Notes under the pieces: model-generated
The model's input: the letters and a program-made list of their open reading frames with translations, nothing else
Told to the model about the DNA's origin: nothing
Database searches by the model: none
Shown here: piece after piece, positions 21,846 through 32,040 of the stretch
Numbering within the stretch: position 1 is the first letter of the stretch
Layout: each line of letters begins with the position of its first letter
Source of the DNA: Takakia lepidozioides
Lineage: Eukaryota > Streptophyta > Takakiopsida > Takakiales > Takakiaceae
Direction: 5' to 3'
Assembly (NCBI GenBank): GCA_030704615.1
Contig: CM060734.1
Coordinates: 55,506,042 to 55,570,041, forward strand
DNA length: 64,000 nt
Position numbers and translations under genes: made by a program

Positions 21846-23639
21846 AGGCCCAACGCATGGCGGGGGAAGCTTACAAACTTGCTGAGGGGCCAAAGAGTCA
21901 AGAGGGCCTTGAAGATACAATGAGACAGGCTGGATTGAAAGCAAGGGAGCAACACAAGAGTCAGCTTGTGAAGTTGCTTCCTATTGCTGATCCAACCCTT
22001 GGAGAGGGGTTTCTCCAAGAACTAAAACTGCATTGGTCACGTGTAAAGGCAGGATCAGAGGAAATGACCCAAGAGAAAATGGTGAACATTGCTACCGCCC
22101 GGGTGGATCCTGAAGAAAAGGTGGAATGGCTACATATATGGAATGGAGACCAAACACTTCACGACCGTAATTTTTTTCCACCCGGGCCTATCAATGGGCC
22201 AACACTTGATCCTTGGCTGAATAGAAGGACTTTTTGGTGGCAGGTACATATACAATCACTATCTTCTCAATGCAATTAATTCATTTTGTTGATGACACAT
22301 TAACATAGTTATTTAACTGACTGTATTTTCTGGCAGCTTCGCAAGGTTGCCTTGGCTCAGTTTGCCTTGTACACCACTCAGCTTGGCCAATTTCATGTTG
22401 CCTTGGAGGAAGGAGAGAGTGAGAGTCTGGGAGACTACATGGATACATGGAAGATGACTCATTTCAATGAGTTGTTTCATAGAGAGTTCTCATTGCCAAA
22501 GGGGCCATTCAGAGGCAATGATTGGGAACAACAAACAGGTGGGGAGAAGGTGGTGAGACGGATTTTATTCAGGTACCATCTTTCCATTGCATTGTACATG
22601 GATAGTGTATACACCTTGTAAGTCAAAAATGTCTATGCTTCAAGTATTATTCTAGTACATTGGGATATACATGTTTCTTAATGTGCTTGTTCAATTGTTG
22701 AACAAGTTGCATAAATATTTGTCTCCACAATAACTTTGAATGTGTTTGTATTTTAGGTACATGAGATTTGTGCTTGTACCGAGTGATCGACTTAAGGCTG
22801 AGCCCAAGTTTCTGATGGCCTGGAAGTTTGGTGCTCAACAAGCTTCCATGTACACACCTACAATTGAGGAAGATTGGGGTGTGGAACACCGGAAAGGGGG
22901 GGGTTGGTATTTGGATATGCCCAAGGGTACTATCCCCTATGCAGAAATGGGACTTCATAAGAATGTGTTCGCAGGCAGTCAGTGAGTGATGAAGGGGGTA
23001 TCTCCACTGAAGTCCCTGTTCTTGATCTGGAGCATGCAGAACAGATTGCTACACAGGCCGCTGACGCTGTAGCCCAAGTGGTCCCTGCCGTTGTGGGTGT
23101 ACCAAAACGCAAATCACGAAAAAGAAAAGGTGCGGATGTCAATGCAGGTGTGGCTTCTATTGCTGGTCCTATTGGTAGTTCTTCACATCCTTCAAATCAG
23201 TTGGTTGTAGTGCCTGCACCTACTACTCGAGGAAACAAGCCAAAGGCAGGCGAACATCCTTACAGTGCAGTGTCATTTTCTGGTGGTGCACCTAGCATGT
23301 ATCGCATGAAGATCATGCCTACTCATTTCATTGATATGGTGGAGGCCTCAAGTACATCTCCTGATGCGACCTTAAAAGAGCTCATGGAGTTCTTAAAAAA
23401 TGTGAGTTTCCCCCAACAAACAAACTTGAATGTAAGGAATTCTTCGATGTTTTTATATCCTCATCATCCGGCTATTGACTCCTACATCTTTCCAATGATC
23501 TCTTGTTTGACCGAAGAGCAGCTATTGTTGGACAATCCGTGGATAGGTTGCGTAGAGTTGAGGCTTTCATGGATGTGTATGCCTCTGAATCACAGGCTTA
23601 TGACACAGATGATGAAGTATCAGCTGATGATGTTATGTA
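21846..23639 (+). CDS. Multi-exon gene-like region, unknown function (possibly TE-borne)
   Basis: Three exons join in frame: up to 22243 (donor CAG|GTACAT), 22337-22572 (acceptor TTTCTGGCAG; donor CAG|GTACCA), and from 22757 (acceptor TATTTTAG). The frame then needs a two-base shift near 22981 and continues to about 23400, where AAT|GTGAGT could be a donor. A last acidic segment ends with TAG at 23637-23639. The protein is rich in Glu/Lys at the start, has several Trp (RRTFWWQLRK; DWGVEHRKGGGWYLD), then a Lys/Arg stretch (PKRKSRKRKG) that could be a nuclear localisation signal. I do not recognise it. It abuts a truncated retroelement on the left and has no ATG of its own that I can defend, so it may be a transposon accessory gene or a gene fragment. 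Confidence 0.45.
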
Positions 23640-24002
23640 GGTAATTAGAAATTACATATACAATACATTGTCCTCATTGTCAGTCCGAATTTTTTGTTAT
23701 TTTTTATGATACATGTATTTCTCTCTAGTGTAAGGTAAAACAAATGGGGCAAATGACATGGTGTTGAAATCAGATTTCATGTTATCTTCCTGTCATTTGA
23801 TTTATCTATGTAATAGTTTGTACATAGATCTCTACTGCATTTCATAGATCCCTTTACCTTAATGCAAGTTCGACATGCACTTCAGCACTATCAAATTTCA
23901 TCATTAGTAAGATCAACCCTTATGAGTATTGTGGCATGTTATGTACACACAGGGTGACTATCTTTATCTCATTAGTGTTTCATTTCATTAGTGTTTCAAG
24001 TC
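23640..24002. other. Intergenic region
   Basis: A/T-rich spacer downstream of the unassigned multi-exon gene; probably its 3' UTR. Nothing else seen. Confidence 0.35.
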
Positions 24003-24075
24003 TGAATGGGTAGTGTAGTGGTATGAACTAGGCTTGATACCCGATAGGTTGTGTTCTATCTCTGATGGACATTAT
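24003..24075 (+). mobile_element. tRNA-derived SINE head
   Basis: GGGTAGTGTAGTGGTATG (A box) near 24006, then GGTTGTGTTCTATCTCTG (B box) near 24046. The A box is nearly the same as in the minus-strand SINE-like head near 42585, so both may come from one family. Confidence 0.5.
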
Positions 24076-24616
24076 GTTTTTGTAAAATAAAAATGTTTCA
24101 GAAGATAGATATATAGATACTGCAAAACCTATGTAACAAAGCTCTCTAACATTGTCAAGCTCCCTAGCATTCCCTTAGCATTGCTCCATTCTGAACTTCA
24201 AACTAGACTCCCACCATTGGAAGAGCCCGTACCTTCACCATTTGTATCTAACAAGGAGCCGTGCCTCGTCACTTTTTAATTTTTCGACCTTTTTTCTCAT
24301 GTTGGAAAGCCATAAAAGCAACATGTTCATCTTCCATTCCTACACTCACCCATGTGGAATAATAATACAATGAATATGGAATATTATATATAGAATATTC
24401 TTATTCCATCCTTTGATATTTTGACTATGGACCCTAAGATTAGATGAATCACATTTTTTACTTTTTTTTGGGTACCCTTATTTAAGTGTTGTGCATATAA
24501 AATTGTTCCTATGCATATCTAAAATTTGTATGCACGCATACATTCCTCCATATGCATGCATTTGTATGCGCATATAGTATAGGCTACCTCAGAGTATTTT
24601 CCGATCGATACTCTAC

Positions 24617-25398
24617 CTGAATCTACAGTATGGTCTTCAAATCTTTGATTGGCGGTACCACCTTTCCACTTCTCTATCTGTTCAACCTCAAACAAAGAAA
24701 ATGCATTGCAAAACAATATGACTGAATATGCCGACCCTCACTCTCTCTTCAAACACATAGGTACATAAATCTCATGAGGAGAATCAAATGGCGTTAACGA
24801 CGTTCGCAATTCAGTAGCCTTCAATCACATGTTCCTGCTTAAGAAGGGAAGAGGAAGGACTGCTTGAAAGGCAATCAGACAGACTGTATGATCTGAACAA
24901 CAGTGAATGACGGTACCGTCAGTCACCCACTCATTGTGCGGAAAACTCTTAACAGAGGAGTAGAAAGCAAATCATTGTTGTTTCATGGTGATGGTCGGTA
25001 GCGACAATCCCTTTCTGGGACATTCCACTCAATCTCTACGCAGATCTTCAACAATGAAATGGAAGTTAGAGAAAACTTACTGGCGCCTTCTTAGGTTTTG
25101 AAATTGGATCCCCTTCTGCAGCTTTCCTCTTCCCTCTCACATCTGCTGGAATTTTTGTCTGCTCTAGGGTTTCTAGACCTTCTCCCGTTTCAGCGTTCCC
25201 CATACTTCCACCTCCTTCAGTTTCCCTGTGAGTCATCTCTGCATCCACAGGCTGGTTTCCAACGCGCACTGTTATCGCCGACTGTGTCACAGCCGCTGCC
25301 TCAGTCTCGGTCTGCTCTTGTGAATCAGTCTCCGCGTTGGCCCTGTGTTCTCCAACAAACGACGCCTCGTCATTTGCTCTCTTGTTCTGCGTCTCTCT
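24617..25398 (-). CDS. Two putative exons of an acidic nuclear-type protein; partial
   Basis: Exon A is 25398-25081 on the minus strand: acceptor TTTTACTTCTCTTAG, 106 codons open throughout, donor CCA|GTAAGT. Exon B is 24677-24617: acceptor GGTTGAACAG, donor TCAG|GTAGAG. Both are in phase 0 with each other. The translation is Glu/Thr-rich with a basic cluster (RGKRKAAEGDPISKPKKAP) like a bipartite nuclear localisation signal, then IEKWKGGTANQRFEDHTVD. I found no first exon with ATG and no terminal exon, so the call rests on splice sites and open frame only. The family is unknown. Confidence 0.4.
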
Positions 25399-26233
25399 CT
25401 AAGAGAAGTAAAATAAAGAGACTTTCTTCTCTTTCGTATTGTAGAAGGAACCCTCTCCAGCTTGACTACCACTCTCCCTCTAAGCGCGAAAAGTAAAAAA
25501 ACGAAGTGACTCCTGATTTCTTGCGGGATTGCGTGCGTTGTGGCTTGTCTCTAGAAGCATCGGATTCCCTCTCGCGTGACCGTTACACATAGTCATTCCC
25601 TTATTAGTGCACATGCCAGCAATTAGTGTACAGTTGTTCGTATTCAATATAGTTATCGATGTCTGACGTGTGTCGCCCAAAATAAACTGTGTGTTCTTTA
25701 TTAGAACGGTTTCAATATTTAAAAATAATAGCGAATCCCAGAAATCTTGGCGCACAGTCTTAGACAAATATATGTAAATGAACGAGAGTTTGATGACAAA
25801 TTTTGGGATATCATACACGTTCATCCTTGTTAGCCAACCCCACGTTTGTTTCACATTTTGAACTTTCCAGGTGCGCATGATCATTGGTAGTAGTATAAAG
25901 ATGCATGTACTTAATCTGCAATCCCACCCTCAGATCCTGTGGCATGCTTCCAGGAAGTCGGCTTGTTATTGTGTTTATTGATGAGGTTCTGATTAACGGT
26001 TTAACAGCTGCCGACATTGCTCCTAGGGATACTCTGACCACAGGGCCCACAAAAAAGTAATTAAAATGGACGGCTGCATATCTGGAAGGAATAACAGAAT
26101 ATGCACAGTCGTCGTCTGAGCTTCCTCCGCCATATTCTCTGCTCATTCTTCAACTGTGTTCTGGAGACATCAGTAAACCGATTTACACTGAAGGTCTGCG
26201 ATAGCAAGGTATCAACATACGCGAGGAAGGAAG
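25399..26233. other. Unassigned sequence left of the MULE-type gene
   Basis: No supported gene. A minus-strand open frame of about 110 codons (26146-25811) contains a hydrophobic stretch but no motif I can name. The left terminus of the MULE-type element should lie here, but no terminal inverted repeat was recognised. Confidence 0.3.
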
Positions 26234-26510
26234 ATGACTTCCTCTGAAGCAGAGTTCTTCTCTGACGACAAACCAGTGCCGTTCTCCTAGGAAGTCCTTG
26301 ACAATGGATTTGCAATTGTTTTGGAACATGTCTTGGCTACCCGTTTTCAACTTCAGAATGGCTCCATCTTTTTGGAGAAAGAGGTGTACGATTTGAAAGG
26401 GAAGTTGTTGAAATACTCTTTCCAAAACCGTGATGAGACGGCTCATGTCAGCCAGTGGAGAGTGCACCCTGGTCGATACAGAGTACTTGGAGAGCCTCGG
26501 CGAAAGTCCC
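26234..26510 (+). pseudogene. MULE-type SWIM transposase, N-terminal part (cut by LTR element)
   Basis: From ATG at 26234 the frame reads MTSSEAEFFSDDKPVPFS, hits an in-frame TAG at 26288-26290, then continues EVLDNGFAIVLEHVLATRF… to the insertion point at 26510. The next codon is completed at 39418: reading across one copy of the GTCCC target duplication keeps frame and continues into the part at 39418. The stop at 26288 is a nonsense change or, less likely, part of a small intron, because CTCCTAG|GAAG also resembles an acceptor. It is the 5' end of the transposase gene whose other parts lie at 39418-41761 and 42738-43714. Confidence 0.75.
26506..26510. repeat. Target-site duplication, left copy (GTCCC)
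   Basis: GTCCC directly precedes the LTR terminus TGTCGCGCGG and matches GTCCC at 39413-39417, just outside the other LTR. Confidence 0.9.
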
Positions 26511-27463
26511 TGTCGCGCGGCTTTTACTCACCCATCCCTTCGCTATTCGAGGCGGAAACTCCAAGATAGAAGAGTTGGAAATCTCTAAGTACTCAGCCCG
26601 CGCAGAACAATCAGTCATGACCTACAGCTAGTGTATCATGGGGGTGTTTCCTATTTGTTTCCCTTTTGGTATTCATGTTAGCTATCTTACCATTGATAAT
26701 TAAGTATCAGTTTGCTTTATCAATCTATTGGATTCCATCAGCTCATCCATTCATTTCACAGCTTCACTCAGATCTCTCTACACAGTGTGATTGTATCGTA
26801 AAAGTATCCGATTATGATTTATCAGGTATCAGGCCGAAGCCATTGTGTCTCTAATCTGCTCTACAATATCATTACAGCCTTGCATATATCAAGCATCTAC
26901 TCATCATCTCTCTATCTTCACTTCCGTTCTTCATCTCTGCCCGATCCCCTCCCTTCATGACCAAGAAGTCCTCTCCGAATGATCCCTCAATTCCCCGTTT
27001 CTCCCTTTATCTTCCTATCCGCGGTTCTAACCGTTTCCCTCACTAACCGTCGTCTGTGAACTAACATGTTCCCTTCGCAGGTGTTGTTCCCCACAGTCGT
27101 TCCCTGTCCTACTCTTCGTTCCCTATGATCGTGACAGCTGTGTCAAGCTGTGACTGGCTGTGTGAAACTGTGACGGGCTGTGACTGGCTGTGCGACTGTG
27201 TTTGGCTGTGTCGGGCTGTGACTGGCTGTGTGGCGGTGCCAGGCTGTGTCGGCTGTGTCGGCTGTGTCTGCTGTGACGACTGTGACGGGCTGTGTTGGCT
27301 GTGTCGGCTGTGACGACTGTGACGACTGTGACGGGCTGTGTAACCCCCCTCTACAGTGCGCTGCTGTCACCCCTAAGGCTCCTGTTGGTCTCAGTCTGTG
27401 CAAAAATTAAGGGTACCCTACAGATCCCGTATAAGTGTCTAAGTCCCCGACAATCCTCTAACA
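26511..27463 (-). repeat. 3' LTR (953 bp)
   Basis: In sense orientation it begins TGTTAGAGGATTGTCGGGGA at 27463 and ends AAAAGCCGCGCGACA at 26511. It contains an array of GGCTGTGAC-type decamers (about 27130-27345). Compared with the 5' LTR it has an extra 26 bp near 26702, a few substitutions and a different number of decamers. Confidence 0.9.
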
Positions 27464-27480
27464 TTACCCCTTCCCCCCTC
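27464..27480 (-). promoter_or_regulatory. Polypurine tract
   Basis: On the minus strand GAGGGGGGAAGGGGTAA lies immediately before the 3' LTR start. It fixes the minus orientation of the element. Confidence 0.8.
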
Positions 27481-27494
27481 AAAAAGCCGTGTCC

Positions 27495-30400
27495 TCACGG
27501 TTTACTGATTCGACTAGCAAACCTTTGTGAGTCTTGACGTTGAGAGTTTCGTGGCGGACTGTGTGTACGAGCCCGAGGTCTGTCTCTGGTTGACGGAGAT
27601 GGTTGATCACTACCTGGATAAGTGAGGCCCTCTGGAGGCTGATATCGAGGTAACCTTTCCGGCATAGGAGACCCCCGTCGCTTCTTCTCTGCCATCTGAA
27701 TTGCATAGTCTTCTCCCATGTCAAAAGAATTCGGTGAAGAAACAGTTGTATCAGAATCCTCATCGCCTCTTAGGTGTTTTAATTTTCGAACTTTTTGTGG
27801 AATCATCTGGGGCATACAATGTTGTCCTACCATGTCTGGAAGTTTGTATTTTACAACTTGGTGTAACCGCTGAACAGCAAAATTGGTGTAGACACTGAGC
27901 TCCTTGTCGGTCCAGGTGAGTGGGGTACCAATTACTGGTGCAGCGTGCAAGTACTTCCATGCCACATGTCCCTTATAGAAAATGTCATCAATGCCGAATT
28001 TCTGTGTTGACAAATGGTTCCAGGCCGCTTGAAACCATGAACGAATTTGAGAATCCTTTTGCATCATAACTTTTGAGTTATAGGTACATATGAGGTGGCA
28101 CCGAAGGTAATACCCAATGATCTCCACTGGAATAACTCAGAAAGCGTGTTTGCATCTTTTGTTGCTCAATGTGGTAACGTACCAGAAAACAAGCAGCGTA
28201 GTATAACCCGCACCCCATGACAATACTTGCTATCTCCTTGGTCTTGGTATAAATGAGTCCATGTACAACCTGGAAAGCAATCAATTCCCTCAACATGGTA
28301 CCTGCTTCGTGCCAGTATTGTGCAAAGTGATGATCTTCAATATGTCGATTGTTCGGAAGAACTTTAGTCCTAGTTGCCACTGGCAGCCATTTACGCATGA
28401 TTTGGTAGTAATGTGCGAATGACTGCGGAGGACTAAATTCTTTCCAAGCCAAATCCAACATGATGGGAATTTGGTTGAAGGGCATAATCATAGCCCTACT
28501 GTACTCCCTGGCAGCTGGAGTTTTAGGTGGGTTAAAAGCGGCATTGCCCCATACCTCCGGCTGTGGTGGCTGTGGTGTGGTTGTAGTAACCACAGGTTCA
28601 GCTACTGGTACAGTGACTTGTTGTGGTGGTGGTGGTACTGGCTCTTGTATCATTGGCATCTCCTGCACCTCCTGTGAAGACTGAAAAGCCAAAGTTCTGG
28701 CTTGTAAATAAGAAGCCATTAGCTGTTCCTGAGGGATATAGACTCTTTGGTCGATGTTTGAAGTGAGGTCTTCCACTTGAGTCTGGAGTCCGTCTACATC
28801 CTCTTGTAACTCTGCTATCCTACTATAGACATTGTCTATAGTAGTTGTGGCAATGTTCTGCATCTGCAGCCTGAGCTCATTCATCTCGCTTTGGGTGAGC
28901 TTCCGTGGTGCTTTGCCCTCTACTGGCCCTTGTGCTAACCAGACCTGCATAAGGCTGTTATCCACCAAGTTGCTTGTGGTTCCCCTGAGAGTTTGCTCCT
29001 CTCTTAGCTTGTACAATTCCAACTGCTGTTGTAAAGCCTCCATGCGCTTCGCCTGAGGTTCAACCAATTGCGCATAAGCAGCAAGTAGATTATTGGCTTC
29101 CTTCCAAGCCTTGTTATTGACCGCGATTTCATTTCTATTGGCCATGATGGTTTGTTGCAACTCCACGATGTGCTTCTCTTGATCAGCTTCAATCTGCCTG
29201 TATTGCTTGAAAGTATCTTCATTGCGACAGATTGTATTCTTCATATCGACAATGAGCTTCATTTGCTCAACATACTCTTCTTCTGCCTTCGTACATTTTT
29301 CCGCTTGACTATTTATTTCTTTTATAGATTGGTCAAGCATAGTTGTAAATGTAGCACATTGTATCGCCATCCTGTCATGCACTGTCTGCAACTCCGTATA
29401 TAGTGCATGCATTTCTTGCAACTTGCTTTCATGCTGCACCTGCATTTGGTATAGCTGTTGCTTATGTGCTTCGTGCAACTGGTCTTGCACGAGGCCTGCC
29501 TCAACCAATTGTTTCTTGGTCAATTGCAAAGCCATTTCTGTATTTCCCAAGTCCTGCTGCATCTTGAGAGTGACCTCTTCATCGACCTTGTTTGCACACT
29601 CAGTGGCTAGTCGAGCCTCAAACTCCTTCCTGAGTTCCTCTCTCAAGGCTGTCAATTGGGTAATTGGAACATGGGATTTGACATAAGTCCCCAACAAATT
29701 AAGTGTCCTGCCTATGGAACTCATCAGCATTGCCTGTTGAGGGTCATCATGGTGAGGTTGCTGCTGTTCCTCCTGATCTTCAACAGTGTGATCTCTCACT
29801 AACCATTCAGGCCATTGTCCCACCGGATTTTCTTCCTGAACTACTTCCTCTATCACCGGTGCTACAGTGTCATGACCTTCCGCCTGTGGTACCTCCGACA
29901 CAGGTGTGTGTATTATATGCACCTCAGGATTTCCCTTGGGCAACTGTTGCACCTCTGGGATTTCTGTCTCCTTGACCAGACCAGAATATTCATAGAGAAG
30001 GTCCCCCTTCTCTATTTCTGCCACTATCTGTTCTGTAGTTGGAATATCTAACCCTTCTCTTTCCAAATCAATTATTTCTGGTTGAGCTGCATGGATAACT
30101 TGTGTCCTTGTGACAAGTCGTTCAGGTGGCTGTGATGGTTGTGATGCAGAAGTAACTTCCTCCTCCCTCTCTGAAGGTCCTGCTTCCAGTAATAGCATTT
30201 CTCTGTGCTGCTGTGCCCCTTCCTGGCCATGAGCTTGGGAAACATTATCATGCGGAATCCGTGAAGCCAGTGGATTCGCCACCACAGTCTTTCCCCGTCT
30301 CTGCCTCTTAGTCTCAGGTTGCCTTGCTAGTCCACCCTCACTGTGTGAAGAGCCTTGCTCTTCCATTGCAGTTGTTGCTGGCTCAAACACTCCCATTTCC

Positions 30401-31335
30401 TTTCTTTCTTGCGCATTAAGTATGCCAGAATCAAGGATTATTTGAGCAATGATTGGGCCAGACACTATGATAGGAGACTTTGCGGTAGTACCTTGTAATC
30501 TTTTCATCTCCTCTACCAGTGCGTTGTACATTATGTCCGCCCATTGTACCTCTCGTCCCTTCAGGCCTTTGAGTATTTCCTCCGTGAAGGATCTGCTCAA
30601 ATACTGTTGGTTCTGTTTCATGGCAATCAGAACGTTCAATACCTGGCCTACCTCTTTTAACCCTGGGTACACAGCCTTGGTACAAGCATAATCCTGAGTT
30701 TTAAAGAAACTCTCTTCTTGGAATAAGTCCTCTATTTGCAGTCTTGCCCTGTGTTGCTCCACATGCACCTGACCTGCTGGCAATCGAAACAATTGCTGGA
30801 GGTATAGGGGAGTAATCATTAATTCAACTCCCTTCACCGTTGTTGTTCCTGTCCTTGGCTCAAAGTTCTGCAAAAATTGTAACATGTACTGTCTATGGTG
30901 TAGTGTCCAATCTAGGCTTTGCAATCCTTGCAATCTCAGCTCCTCCAGTATCTGTATCGCCTGTGGGGTAGCAATCGTTTGTTTCTGCAGAATTGTGGTG
31001 CTCTTCACCCTGATTTCCTCCATTCCTCTCACTCTCTTCATTTTAGACTCACAGAACTGTTTTGGCTGTAACAACTGCAGGAATGCCTGTAGTGCACAAA
31101 GCATAAACGTATGGTTGTCGCAGAAAGCTATGGGTAATTTCTTGTAAGCCTGCGGGGCTTGCAAGCATCGCTCAAGAGAAAAGCTCCGCTCTGTCCTTTC
31201 GTGTCTATGCCACTGCGTAAGTAATATTGCGAGCTTATAGTCTGTTAGTTCCTCCATAGTTTCCAAGGTATAGCATTGATGGTCTGTCCTGTCGAGACGC
31301 CCGTTACTCAGAACGACGCCGCCTCTTGCGCTCAA
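27495..31335 (-). CDS. Extra 3' ORF of the retrotransposon (coiled-coil protein, about 1280 aa)
   Basis: A 1085-codon frame (31335-28078) continues after one frameshift near 28120 into a second frame ending at 27495, just before the polypurine tract. The N-terminal 330 residues are helical. They include a segment around residues 150-330 (FLQNFEPRTG…VKGVELMITPLYLQQLFRLP) that resembles the 'putative plant transposon protein' domain found in Athila/Tat elements. A low-complexity Gln/Glu/Pro region follows, then a long coiled coil (about residues 560-830), a Pro-rich linker (PVPPPPQQVTVPVAEPVVT) and a conserved-looking Trp/His/Tyr-rich C-terminal domain. The last 60 residues are Arg/Ser/Pro-rich. 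There is no signal peptide or transmembrane segment, so it is unlikely to be an envelope protein despite its position. Function is unknown. Confidence 0.8.
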
Positions 31336-31729
31336 TTTCCCTCCATTTTCTTGATCCTTTCTCTGGTTTTCTATTGGCTGTATCCGCTGTGACTGGATTT
31401 TAGATTTTTATCTTCTTTAGTGGACTTTCCCTGTTGGATAGTCCACTAGGATCACACATGTGACAAGAATTCCGCTTTTCTGTACTTGCCGTTCGTTCCG
31501 TTTCCCTTTTTCCGTACTCATTAATGGGCCCGCCTTTCATCCCTTTTGTACAGCCGTTCTTGTCCTCTTTCTTTTTGACACCTGTTCTTGCACTTCCTTC
31601 TCGGCTGTGTGTCGCGCCCTGACCTCCACGTGTCTATTTTTAAAGTAATTTCCGTTTCCTCTTCCGTCAGCCATTTTCCTGAAGTTATTATGCGTCCACT
31701 TGTCACTGGTTCTATGGATCGTGTAACTT

Positions 31730-32040
31730 TAGTAGGCTGCGTTGAGCTGTGACAGGCTGTGTCATACTGTGTTACGCTGTGGTAGGCTGTGATGCACTGT
31801 GGTAAGCTGTGATAGGCTGTGACACGCTGTGGTAGGTTGTGATAGGCTATGTTGCGCCGTGCTGGGCTGTGATATGCTGTGTCACGTCGTGAGGGATGTT
31901 GTGACTGGATAGGCTGTGTTGCGCTGTGCTGGGCTGTGATAGGCTGTGTCACGTTGTGATGGGCTGTGATAGGCTGTGTCACATCGTGATGGGCTGTGAT
32001 AGGCTGTGCTTTGCCTTGATGGGCTGTGATAGGATGTGTC
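31730..32040 (-). repeat. Decamer-based minisatellite overlapping the end of integrase
   Basis: Plus-strand units such as GGCTGTGATAGGCTGTGTCA repeat with periods of 10 and about 30 bp. On the minus strand they are translated in the integrase frame as repeats like DTAYHSPSQR. The same decamer family fills part of both LTRs. Confidence 0.8.

Noticed and set aside
25811-26467. Minus-strand open frames of 94-111 codons as genes
   Set aside because: Those after 26234 overlap the plus-strand transposase frame. The rest have no motif, and no splice signals support them.
27125-27410. Cys-rich peptide encoded by the GGCTGTGAC repeats
   Set aside because: It is translation of the LTR decamer array; the same array is open in several frames on both strands.
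26632-27463. LTR beginning at TGTATCATGGGG, with the preceding 101 bp taken as the end of protease
   Set aside because: The similarity between the two repeats extends to 26531/38520, and the true terminus TGTCGCGCGG at 26511 is directly flanked by GTCCC, which matches the other side. The apparent protease tail is LTR sequence read on the wrong strand.
28460-30051. Plus-strand Cys/Phe-rich open frames as small proteins
   Set aside because: They are antisense shadows of the long coiled-coil ORF on the minus strand, with biased composition from CAG/CAA codons.
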